This document shows, one piece after another, positions 41,021 to 51,200 of a DNA stretch of 64,000 bases. Positions within the stretch are counted from its first letter, which is position 1, and the number at the start of each line of letters is the position of its first letter. Position numbers and translations under genes: made by a program. The notes beneath the pieces were generated by a model, which saw only the letters and a program-made list of their open reading frames with translations, was not told the origin of the DNA and made no database searches. Source of the stretch: Stercorarius parasiticus (Eukaryota; Chordata; Aves; Charadriiformes; Stercorariidae); assembly GCA_013396915.1 (NCBI GenBank), contig VWZL01002227.1, positions 437,503-501,502 of the forward strand, written 5' to 3'.

Positions 41021-41150
41021 TTCAAGGCCAGGCTGGATGGGGCTTTGAGCAACCTGGTCTAGTGGGAGGTGTCCCTGCCCATGGCAGGGGGGTTGGAACC
41101 AGACGATCTTCAAGGTCCCTTCCAACTCTAACCACTCTATGACTCTCTGA
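41021..41150 (+). mobile_element. CR1 retrotransposon, 3'-end fragment
   Basis: Sense-strand CR1 end: TTCAAGGCCAGGCTGGATGG, GGCTTTGAGCAACCTGGTCT, GGGTTGGAACCAGACGATCT, CAAGGTCCCTTCCAACTCTA and a decayed CACTCTATGACTCT tail. The TTTGAGCAACCTGGTCTAGTG block is shared with the copy that ends at 56740, so the two belong to the same 3'-end type. Only 130 bp remain and no RT is present. Confidence 0.92.
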
Positions 41151-41749
41151 ACTTGAATAGAGTGAAATATCCAGCCAGTAAGCTGTTGGAGTTTGCTCAC
41201 AGAGCTGGGTGGAAGTCTGTACAGCTCGCTGCTACAGACCCAGCTGCTGCAATGTGTCGGTGGCGTAGCACAAACGCTGAGTTATGGGATGCGTTTTTCC
41301 CTGGCTGCGGTACCGGCAGGCCTGCTTCTGCGTGGCCAGCTTTGCCAGTCCTCAGTCTGAGGGGGTGTGTGTTTGTGTGCTGGCCAGTCCTTTCAAACCA
41401 TGTACATGCAAGAGCCTATTCAGAAGGCATTTTACAATTTTTCATAAATAATTGGTCTAACTGTTATGAGCATATACCACATGACGAATACGTGAAGAAG
41501 CCAGTATAATTTATGCCTCATCCACTTACACCGTTTCCTCTGTAGTTAACATACAATGTGATACAAGAAAACAAGAGCACTCCCTTAGATAGATACTCCC
41601 TACAAATCTCTGAGCTTAGCTTCAGTGCATCCAATGCAAACCTCATTTAAAAAAGAGAGCCAGAAACATCACCAGTGCTGATAGCACAGATATAACTCAG
41701 CTTAGAATATGAACTCTTTAATTGACAAAGCGGTTGACAATAAGGTTAC
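41151..41749. other. gene-free sequence, partly GC-rich
   Basis: The 41200-41400 part is GC-richer than its surroundings and contains a 118-codon open frame (41153-41509) that I do not recognise. The remainder up to the LTR is ordinary AT-rich sequence. Confidence 0.5.
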
Positions 41750-42550
41750 TGTCACTGTATTGGCAGAGATGCCCAGGCGCTGTCAGCAGGGGCTGCAGGG
41801 CGGCTGCTCTGAGGAGAGGCCGGGGCTGCCCTGAGCCGGACACAGCCGGTTCCAACTGACCCTCCACAGGGCATGGCCCAGCCCCGCAGCCAAAATGGCA
41901 GCGCCTCAGAGAAAACAGGTCTAAAAAAGGGAAAAAACCCCTATACAAGTGAGGAGTTGGCGGGGGGGGGAAAAGTGTAAAAAACAGCCCTGCAGACACC
42001 AAGGTGAGGGCAGGAGGAGGAGAATGAGGTGCTCCAGACACCAGAGCAGAAATCCCCCTGCAGCCCCTGGAGGAGACCATGGTGGAACAGGTATTTCCCT
42101 GCAGCCTGTGGAAGAGACTATGGTGGAGCAGATATCCACACTGCATCCCATGGAGGGCCCTATGCCAGAGCAGGTGGATATTCCTGAAAGAAGCTGCAGC
42201 TGTTGGAGAGCCCATCAGCTCTCCAAGCATGAGGAGGAAGGAACAGCAGAGAGGAGCAGTTATGGGCTGACCACAACCCCCATGCCACATCTGCCTGCAC
42301 TCTTGGGTAGGGGTGGAAGATGTTCTAGTTTTCGTCTTTGTTTCTCACCATCCAACTCTATTTCTAATTGGCAATAAATTAAATTAATTTCCCCAAGTCT
42401 ATTTTGCCCATGACAATAATTGGTAAGGGATCGCCCTGTCTTTAACTTGACCCATGAGGTTTTCTGTCTTATTTTCTCTCCCTGTCCTGTTGAGGAGGAG
42501 GAGTGTGAGAGTGGCTGGGTCTGGTAGCTGGCCAAGGTCAACCCACCACA
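41750..42550 (+). mobile_element. avian endogenous retrovirus LTR, probably solo
   Basis: About 800 bp with the structure of an avian LTR in sense orientation. It opens TGTCACTGTATTGGCAGAGA and contains CCTCCACAGGGCATGGCCCA, AATGGCAGCGCCTCAGAGA, GAGGAGTTGGCGGG and CAGCCCTGCAGACACCAAGG. A run of roughly 41-bp repeats built on GAGACCATGGTGGAACAGG follows (42056-42178), then a CTGACCACAACCCCCAT block, a polyadenylation signal AATAAA at 42373-42378, and a CAACCCACCACA end. No retroviral genes lie on either side, hence solo. The flanking pentamers GTTAC and GCCAC differ at two positions (both T/C), so the boundaries and target duplication are weakly supported. Open frames of up to 190 codons over this LTR on both strands are shadows. 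Confidence 0.85.
42056..42178 (+). repeat. roughly 41-bp tandem repeats inside the LTR
   Basis: CCCTGCAGCC-TGGA-GAGAC-ATGGTGGA-CAG begins at 42056 and again at 42097, a spacing of 41 bases. A third, more diverged unit (CTGCATCCCATGGAGGGCC) begins near 42138. Such units are typical of this LTR type and vary in number between copies. Confidence 0.8.
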
Positions 42551-44129
42551 GCCACCTGTGGGGGTGACAACCTAATAGTGCCCATAGAATATTATGATCC
42601 CTTCTACTGGTGTGAAAACAAGTTTTGTTCTTGTAAGTACTTCTGTGCTGCTGGTTTTCTTATGAGCTTTCCTTGAAAACTCTGTAGTATGTAACAAAAT
42701 ACTGCTGTCTGAAATATTTTCTCATTCTGGAACCAATTCATCCCACTGGATATAGTCCCTGAAGACACACTGTTCATGAGATCCAGCTTCTCTGGTTCTA
42801 CAGGCATTTCAGTCATAGCAAGATATCTTGTGTCATGCTGACAGAAAGGACGGAGGGCTTGAAGGAGACAGACATCTCTTTGAGTGGCTGCTGGAATGTA
42901 GGCTTTTGAGGCTTTTGCGATGGCACAAGATGACTTTGATTAGACAACTGAATTCTCTCCTATCTGATCCGGAACACCTGGTTCTACACTCCACATTGAT
43001 TTATCAATGCTGTGTGATTGCTGCATAAATGTATACTTGAAGGCTCACCAAGAATGCAGGGAAACTCCACGGCTCGTCCTTCCAAAGAAAACCAGAATCA
43101 AGTTCAGGTTAATAAAAAAACCCACAGTATCCTATGTCTTTTAAAGAGACTGAACAAGAACTGATACCCAGAAGTAAGTGCTTAAGTATGCAAGGCTTTA
43201 ATAAGAATTCACAAAGAAGAAAAGTATTCACTTAAGAGCAGCAGAAAACAACAGGAATTGCCTTAGCATTATATTAAAATCCTCTTTTCTATTGCTGTTC
43301 AAATACCCTCAACTTTCATACAGAATGGCACGAGCCTTGTCACTGAATTTATGGCACATTGGCCCATTATTTATTTCTTTGAACTAGTGCCCAATTTGTA
43401 TTTTGGACTTGGATTTACTTCTTGTTGTTTGTGAGGTTTTTGGTGCCATATGTCACTGACATAAATGTCTTCACACAGAGAATGCCTATAATTAGAAACT
43501 TACTGTATACAATGAAACCTATCATAAGCAGCCGCTCAGAAGACCAACAAAAAAATCAATTGCTTAAGGGGAACCGGTTATTAATAACACTGGAGAAGAA
43601 CTGTGCTGTCAATGTGTTTCCAAATACTTTGGGACAGTTGTAGAGATCAGAGGCTGCTTAAAAAGTGGTCTAGTTGTATGGAGTCACTATATACATTCTA
43701 ACACCTTCCCTGGGGCCTTGCTGCAGTCCAGTATGTTTCAGTAATAGTCGGGATGGTCCTGGAATGATTTACACTTCCAGTTCTTATACACATATACGTG
43801 TCTGACAGGAGCATCAGGACCAAATAGAGGAAACCTGTGGCAACAACGGCAGTACCCAAGAAGAAATTGTATCCTACAAAGAAGAAGTGAACAAGTAGTA
43901 GTGCAAACCTTAGTGAGATTATCTTGTTTGTTGATATCTGGATCCATGTATCATTTTCTGTCTTCTCACATTTGTGGTCCCTCACATCATGGGCTAAAAC
44001 AACAGGTATAGCAAACAACTTAGCAAAGTAAACCAGGGTAGAGTTCACAAATCACGTTTAATGTTATATATTTTAACATTAGTTAATTGCCTCAGTTACC
44101 TAAAGAGATTTGAAAGCGCATGTGTCTAC
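42551..44129. other. gene-free sequence
   Basis: No recognised repeat or gene. A minus-strand open frame at 43698-44048 (116 codons) carries a hydrophobic central segment of roughly 40 residues around VGYNFFLGTAVVATGF. A second minus-strand frame overlaps it at 43738-43947. I do not recognise either. Other open frames here are 66-73 codons and unsupported. Confidence 0.5.
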
Positions 44130-44983
44130 CTTTTGCTTTGGATCAAGATGCTCCTTGACACCGTCCCCCACAGCATTCTTCTGGAGAAGCTGGCAAATCA
44201 TGGCATAGACAACTGTACTCTTTGCTGGGTTAAAAACTGGCTGGATGGCTGTGCCCAGAGATTTGTGATTAGTGGGGTGAAATCCTCTTGGTGGCCAGTC
44301 ACCAGCGGTGTCCCTCAGGGCTCAGTTTTGGGGCCAGTTTTATTCAATATCTTTATCAATGGTCTGGATGAGGGGATTGAATGCACCCCCAGTAAGTTTG
44401 CAGACGACACCAAACTAGGTGAGAGTGTTGAGGGTAGGAAGGCTCTACAGAGGGACGTGGACAGGCTGGATCAATGGCCAAGGCCAATTGTATAAGGTTT
44501 AATAAGGCCAAGTGCCAGGTCTTGCATTTCGGTCACAACAACCCCAAGCAACGCTACAGGCTTGGGGAAGAGTGGCTAGAAAGCTGCCCGGCAGCAAAGG
44601 ACCTGGGGGTGCTGGTGGACAACCAGCTTCACATGAGCCAGCAGTGTGCCCAGGTGGCCAAGAAGGCCAACAGCATTCTGGCTTGTATCAGGAATAGCGT
44701 GGCCAGCAGGAGTAGGGAAGAGATGTTGCCTCTGTACTCGGCACTGGTGAGGCCTCACCTCGAGTACTGTGTTCAGTTCTGGGCCCCTCTGTACAAGAGG
44801 GACATTGAAGTGCTGGAGCNAGAGGTATTCAAGAAACGTGTAGATTTGGCACTTCAGGGCATGCTCTAGTGTCAGAGATTGTGGTTTGGGGGTTTTTTTG
44901 TGTGTGTATGGTTGGACTCGATGATCTCAAAGGTCCTTTCCAACCATGAAGATTCTATGATTCTATGATTCTATTATTCTGAA
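44130..44983 (+). mobile_element. CR1 retrotransposon with decayed reverse transcriptase and internal deletion
   Basis: The plus-strand frame at 44061-44495 carries the CR1-type RT core: [12 protein letters not shown] (residues 33-44), [16 protein letters not shown] (83-98) and FADDTKLG (113-120). The FADD catalytic aspartates are intact (44397-44408). Near 44478 the frame shifts, and the reading continues in the frame of 44474-44869 ([44 protein letters not shown]). At position 44820 there is a single N. After it the sequence jumps directly to the GAGGTATTCAAGAAACG block of the 3' region, so by my recollection of CR1 some 300-400 bp between them are missing. The 3' end is normal (TTGGACTCGATGATCT, AGGTCCTTTCCAACC, ATTCTATGATTCT tail). 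Not a functional gene: 5' truncated, frameshifted and deleted. Confidence 0.95.
44820..44820. other. ambiguous base (N)
   Basis: The only N in the window. It lies exactly between two CR1 blocks that are not adjacent in an intact element, so it may mark a collapsed or closed assembly gap rather than one unread base. Confidence 0.9.
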
Positions 44984-46454
44984 ATGGATTATCAGGTCAG
45001 CTCAGTTCACCATGCTCTGGTTCTTATCACCAAGTAATCTCAGTGCTCAAACTGGATTTGGCTTTGATGAAACTAAACTAGAAGATGTGGTTCGATCAAT
45101 GCAGAGCAATCACTGCTGGACAATCATTGCTGAGATGCAGCTCCCTGGGTCTGGGAGCTGTGGGGGATCCCCAGTGGGTGGCAGGGCAGGGCCTCACAAG
45201 CAGGTCCCACCTCACTACCCCCAGCCAGGGAGCAGGACATGCTGGGGAGCAGGCCCTTACACAGTGCAGGGAATTGAACTGGAAGAAATATCGTGTAAAA
45301 CCCACAAAACCTGTGTAGTGTAACAAGGGTTTCACTCTCCAGATCGTCACACATTGCACCACACTACTTGCTTGTGTGTGATTACACCCCACCACTTGCA
45401 TTAGAGCTTATTGTCTCTTTTCAGAACAAAGGCAGATAGATATCTATAAAAGCCACATCTAAACTAGTCACTGTCCTTACACTGTGGGTGATTAAAAGAA
45501 AGAGTTCCTCCCTGATATAGTTTAGATTAATTGTTTGAAATTGCCTTAAGAATTACTTTTTCTCTGACTGAAAGTGCAAAGTATGATGATTAGGTCAGCT
45601 ATAGACACATACATCTAAAGTTAGGTGTGACAGCTCTCATACAGTGTGAAAGAACAGGCACAATTTAGGCGTATATAGCACAAAATAGTATGACAGAGAA
45701 AAGGGACTCTTCACAGATTACTAGGGATGTGAATGCCCCCAGACTAGCCTCAAGGTGGATTCAACCATTTATTTCCTCAAACAAAACAACTCATTTAATG
45801 AGTAAGAAGGCTGGCTTCAAATGCCGTTGGCGTAAAAAACATGTAGTCCTGTAACTCCTAAAGATTTATCGCAAGTAAGCAGAGCCGAACTCTATCATTC
45901 TCAGACCATTAGTTGTCCTTAGGGGAATCATAAAACTTACTACCTTTATACCTGTACTTGAGAAGTGAAATAGAAGCTGAAGTACAGTTTGAAAATACAG
46001 CTGAGCCCACTTAATGCCTCTTTCACACTCCTTCCTTCACTACTCATGGCCAGGTATTTTTCCCTTGTATCTGTTCTGGCATTTTATTGGACCCCTTGTT
46101 GAACTGATCCATCCCTTTAAGTCAGAGGATAGTCCATTTGCCTAGTCTTCCCCACGTCCTCGTCCCCTCAAAAAACCCCAAAGGAATGGATTTCTTCTAG
46201 ATAACTTCAATGAACACTGGAGCTAGCACAGGCCTGAAGGCCAGAATTCCAAACTGGAGGGAAAGGAGGAAAGAAGAGCCATCTAAAAAGCAAGGGCAAG
46301 GTTACCTGTTCAGTAGGCTCAGCTGTTGACCTGCATCCCAAGAAGGCAACAGCATTTGCTAGTTTTAGCAATCTCCTAAATCAGCAATGTTGCCAGGGAA
46401 AATCTCCTGTGGAACTACCTTGTTAGAGTTTTCAATTCTGCTGCTGCTGATTTT
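44984..46454. other. gene-free sequence with a GC-rich islet
   Basis: The segment 45131-45270 is strongly GC-rich (40 of 60 bases at 45181-45240) against an AT-rich background. It includes an 8-bp stem (CAGCTCCC at 45138-45145, GGGAGCTG at 45153-45160) and the palindrome GGGGATCCCC at 45163-45172. Open frames of up to 103 codons on both strands here reflect the low stop-codon density of GC-rich DNA. The islet could be an unrecognised LTR piece. The rest is ordinary unique sequence. Confidence 0.5.
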
Positions 46455-46890
46455 CCAAGGCTACTTCCAACTCCTTCATTCCCAGCTCCTCTACTCACTT
46501 CCCTACCCCCAGGGCAGTGCAGGGGGATGGGGAATGGGGGTTGTGGTCAGTCCATAAGAGTTCTTTTCTGCTGCTCCTTCATCCTTACACACTTCCCCTA
46601 CTCCAGTGTGGGTGCTTCACACAAGCTACAGTCCTTCAAGAACTGCTCCAGCATGGGCTCATCTCCAAAGGCCACAAATCCTTCAGGAATATCTACCTGC
46701 TGTGGTAGTGGGGCTGCAGTGTGGATATCTGGTCTGACATGGTCCTCCATGGTCTGCAGGTGGACATCTTGCTTCACTATGGTCTTCTTCATGGGCTGCA
46801 GGGGAATCTCTACTCTGGCATTTGGAACGCCTCCTCCCCCTCCTTCTTCATTGACCTTGGTGTTCATATGGTTGTTTCTTACACTTTGTT
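46455..46890 (-). mobile_element. avian endogenous retrovirus LTR fragment, inverse orientation
   Basis: The reverse complement matches the LTR at 41750-42550. Shared blocks on the plus strand are GGGGGTTGTGGTCAG (against CTGACCACAACCCCC), ATCTACCTGCT and ATGGTCTTCTTCATGGGCTG (the roughly 41-bp repeat units), GGGGAATCTCTACTCTGG and ACCTTGGTGTTCATATGGTT. Both ends are missing: the polyadenylation region and the CAACCCACCACA end are absent, and the first 200 or so bases of the LTR are not recognisable. Open frames on both strands here (up to 201 codons) are not genes. Confidence 0.85.
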
Positions 46891-48097
46891 TTTTCTTCAC
46901 TCCGGTCTCTCACAATTGCTGCACAGCATATTTCCCTGATCAGAAAATCAACTCAACAGGTAAGGAATACAGAGGATCAAGTATAAATTCTACACATATG
47001 TGTGTCCAGAAATGTTATTGTTCTTCCGTGGACATTATTTTATTTTGTACACACTCATTAATTAAATTTTATTGGAAGGACTTTAGCACATTGTCTTTTT
47101 TTAAGTCTTTTCCTCTCCTGTTAATACTGTAAAATGAGATAATGTGACTGGAACAAGTTTGTTTATTGAATTCTGGTGCGGTTCTAAGGGTTAAGAAAAA
47201 CATAAATTTTTGGCATCTGATATTTGGAACTCTCTTGTTTGGCTTTGACTGCTTTCAACTCTGTTGTTAGAATTGGCTTACCTATAGCAAATCCACCCAT
47301 CAAGAATTTGTCTTGTAAACTTTCTTTTGTTATCACTGATATTTTTACCATACTCCAACTTTGACTTTCAGTTTATAATAAATGTGGTCCTTTGTTGAAT
47401 CTTCTATCTCCTAGTTTCTGTGTAACTTTTTATATGCAAATAGTCTTGCTCTGAGGGCAGCAACTGCTATCACCCTTACATAACCAAAGATGTCATTTAT
47501 TCTACTTCAGAATAATCAGAATTTCGATCATGAATGTCATTGTCTGATAGTCTGTTATTTGTATCCTCTGGGTGACAACTTGGTGATGATAATGAGCCTT
47601 CCTGTTCTAGCGGTGAGGATGCTGCCATCCATCTTCTTTGTTGTGGCCTTTCAGACTTCTGAATGTGTATATTATGTATTAGACATAGATAGAACTTTTT
47701 AGTTCAGGTCAACCAATAGGAATGCTTTCATTTTGCAGGAGAGCTGCACTTCAGGCTCATATAAGAAAGACAATAGTTTTTTGGAACCAGCTAACTCCCT
47801 TGTAGAAAACAAGTTTGTTGGTTACCCAGTTACCTGGATGTAAAGCATTTCATACTTAAGTGAAATGTCATGACTCAACATTGCAACTGAATGATGTTTT
47901 GTGTTATTAAATTATTAAAAATACCTTAAATATTAAACAATAAACATTAGGAAGTAGTACATTTATGGAAAAAAATGAAAGGATTATTTTGAAATTATGT
48001 TTTGAAGTACATTTTTTTAATGAAATGTGCATGAAACTTCCATGTACAGTCAGTATTCTGCAAAATTTAGCCATTTAAAAGTTAGACAATTAGTTAC
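46891..48097. other. gene-free sequence
   Basis: AT-rich unique sequence. I see no repeat or gene; the 70-codon frame at 47490-47702 is unsupported. Confidence 0.55.
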
Positions 48098-48238
48098 CAC
48101 AGAATCACAGAATGGTAGGGGTTGGAAGGCACCTCTAGAGATCGCCTAGTCCAACCCCCCTGCTAAAGCAGGTTCACCTAGAGTAGGTTGCACGGGATTG
48201 TGTCCAGGAGGGTTTTGAATATCTCCAGAGAAGGAGAA
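48098..48238 (-). mobile_element. CR1 retrotransposon, 3'-end fragment
   Basis: On the plus strand: CCACAGAATCACAGAATGGT, AGGGGTTGGAAGGCACCTCT, GATCGCCTAGTCCAACCCCC, CTGCTAAAGCAGGTTCACCT, GTAGGTTGCACGGGATTG and GTCCAGGAGGGTTTTGAATA, then TCTCCAGAGAAGGAG. This copy keeps the unaltered CTGCTAAAGCAGGTTCACC block that is disrupted in the copy at 32881. A short CT/TA microsatellite follows at 48249-48266. Confidence 0.93.
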
Positions 48239-51200
48239 TATTATATTATCTCTCTCTATATATATTAACTCTAATTGGTATAAAGCAGAAAGACAGGCAG
48301 TTCCAGGTGCTAATTATCAAAGAGAAAAGCATTTAGCAGCTTGCTTACTTTCTGGAGTTGCCCACCTTCAGTAGAGAAAACTTAAACAATTGATGTTCAG
48401 ATGACTGAAATCAAGAGAGAAATGAATCACACCCCAGGTGCCAAGACGGGGCTATGGTAACAATTTTCAGGTATTGCAAAGTGCCCCAGTGAAGCTGCAG
48501 CTGGAAAACAGTCATCAAGACTGAGATCACTCAGGCGCATAGCTCAGAAGTAAAAAAATAAGTTACTGTAATATCATTATGAAGTAGAATGAAATAGAAT
48601 GGACAGGGTTCTCTTGGGATTTCTTTTGTTTATTTGCTTTCCTATACCTGTTATCTTACAGCAGTCTGGCTACAACAGTATCCTACAGTTAGTTCACCCA
48701 TTGGGAGAATATCAAAGATCTGTCAATACACTACAAGACTATTAGATTATTTATTCAAAGCTGAATTTCTCTATTACTGAATTCTAAATTAAACTATATT
48801 GTTGGGGGCGTGTCTAACATTAAAACATTGGACCTTCTCAACGGTTTTGGCAGGGAGAGCAATGTTTTATAGTTTCAGACAAAATGTAGCAATTATAGCA
48901 AGGTGCAATCCTTCGAGATAAGCATTTGAAGCTGATAGATTACCGTGAAAGTAAAGGTATTTCAGTAAAACCCTTTCCCCTCCACACTCCGCCACTTTCC
49001 ATTACTGACAATCCATTGGCACGGCATGCGTGGACAAAATTCCCTACACACTGAGAGCTTGGGGATCTCGTATCTGTTTGTTAAGGTAACAGTAGCATTT
49101 AATCAAAAGAAAAATCCATCCTCCATTAATAAATAATGTATACATCTAACATTATAGTCAAGCAAGAAAATACAAACAGTTCCAGTAATTTGAGTGTGAT
49201 GTTTGCCCTTTGTAAAAGTTTAGAAGTACTGCTGACTTATAAGGACATCACGTTCATGATGTTGCATTTGAGGCTCTATGGAGTCTAGGGCTTCCATTAT
49301 AGATCCATATACAATTCAGAGATAAAAAATGTCTCTGGAGCTTTAACTTGGCATACAGGGCTTCTGCCAGGCATGGGTGTGTTTAACAATTGCACCATGT
49401 TAAGCACTAAACACTGCTTCGTAAGAATGAATGTGTGGGTGGAAAGCAGGGGAAGTTTTTTTTGAAGGGTGCCTATCTCTTAAGGATTTGGATGATCTAT
49501 TAATTCATCTACTCTGTTATACACAATTTTTTCCTGTATCCTACAACAAAGACAATGGAAACTGTAGCATTTAGAAAATTTTGGATCAGGTTCTATCCTA
49601 AGCTATTGACAATTTATAAGACAATGTTTACCCTGTGATTTAACTGAGGAGGAGTTTGATCTATTGTCTTTTTGCTAGATCTGGACTTTCAGTGATAGAT
49701 TTGGGGAATTTTTATAGACTATCAATGATGCAGATAAGGACTACTGAAATTTTCAAAATCAGTAGTAACTTCTATTGATGTCAGTGGAAGTTGGGTACTC
49801 ACTCAAAAATCTTTTCTACATTTTTCAACACTTAAAATACCCTTTTAAAAAACATCCCTTCTTTCATTAAATTAAAGTATCTTTAAGCACCTTTGAAATT
49901 AACGGAAATGATGCAAGTGGTTTAAGTAGAGGCAGACCTTTTTCTCTGAGTGGAAAAATAAGAGAAATGACAGTTTCTTCACTTGCTCACCCAAAGATGA
50001 CTATTGCTGTATGAGATTCCCTAGGCTATCCAAGGGTTGACAGACAGGATGATGGAAACCCATGGACACCTTGGAGGTTAATCATGTCCCAGCACATCTC
50101 CAAAGATGCACACGGGCAACCACATAAACCAATCAGGGTGGAATTACCTGATGTTAGAACTCACCTAAGAGTAGGTGACTACAATGTAGGTGCTGATATG
50201 TGATATAGGTGTCCAAGTTTCCCTGCAGTCAGAGGAGATCTACACAGGTTTCAGCTTTCTCAACATAGGTATGTGGTGTTATTATATCTGACGTAGAATA
50301 CTGCATCTAGGCACCAGTTACTGTTCCACAATTGTGTGGGGTTTTCATATATCCTTTTTCAGGTGTCACGCATGCCAGCCGCATGTAGAGATGTCTTGGA
50401 TACTACAGACCACCTCACATTGCGATAGATTGCTGATCCTACATCTTTTCAACCTAGTCAAAGGGGCTTAGGGAACTATTCATCCTAACCTAAGCTAGAC
50501 ACCTAAATCTGGTCATCAGAATACCTGAAGTATCTCACATATATGACAGACAGACATGACCTACACTGTAGTAATCAAATATAAGATCTAGCTAGTTTCC
50601 TTTTCTGGTGATTTGATTTTAGGTGCCGCAGACTGCCATGGCAGCTTCTGAGGCCACTGATCTCCACTGATCTCCAGCGTCTGACAGCCCTGTGCAGGCA
50701 TCTACAGGACAGCCTATGCACTGGATGCTACCTTTAAACAAATAAATCTTATCCTTTATCTTTAGAAATTAGGCATACCTCAATGGCTGTAGCAATAATT
50801 TTTCCACCTCTACTTTCTTCAGGCTGTAGTCTTGCTCCTACCATGCCCTGAACACGGCTATTTCCTTTGCTCACACTGATGCTGGAATCCAGCCTTGCTG
50901 AGGATGAAGTTATAGAACTCGTCTTTTTTATTTTGTTTCTGGTAACAGTCAAAAGGCTTCTTCAATCCACTATTTGACATAATTAGTGATGATAATGTTA
51001 ACATTAAAAGAGTGGTGAATACCATTTAATTAAATCTATGATCTGATTAAATTATCTGTGACTGAACACATTACTAAACTGCTCCAATATTCTTGAAACA
51101 TGTTTGACGTTCAAAGTGAAAGTGTAGTCCCAGTAGAAATACTGGGACTAATAAAATTTAGATTGGTAAAATTCTAGCTTCAGGTACATCACTCTAAGTT

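Noticed and set aside
41718..42377. Open frames of up to 190 codons on both strands
   Set aside because: They lie within the LTR, run on both strands, and are products of its repeated GC-rich units.
46527..47132. A 201-codon open frame, the longest in the window
   Set aside because: Its first two thirds read the antisense of an LTR fragment and the rest runs into AT-rich unique sequence; no protein family fits.
50140..50650. TAGGTG/CACCTA words as copies of the 1303-1701 repeat
   Set aside because: Shared words are only 6-9 bases and cannot be aligned over length by eye.
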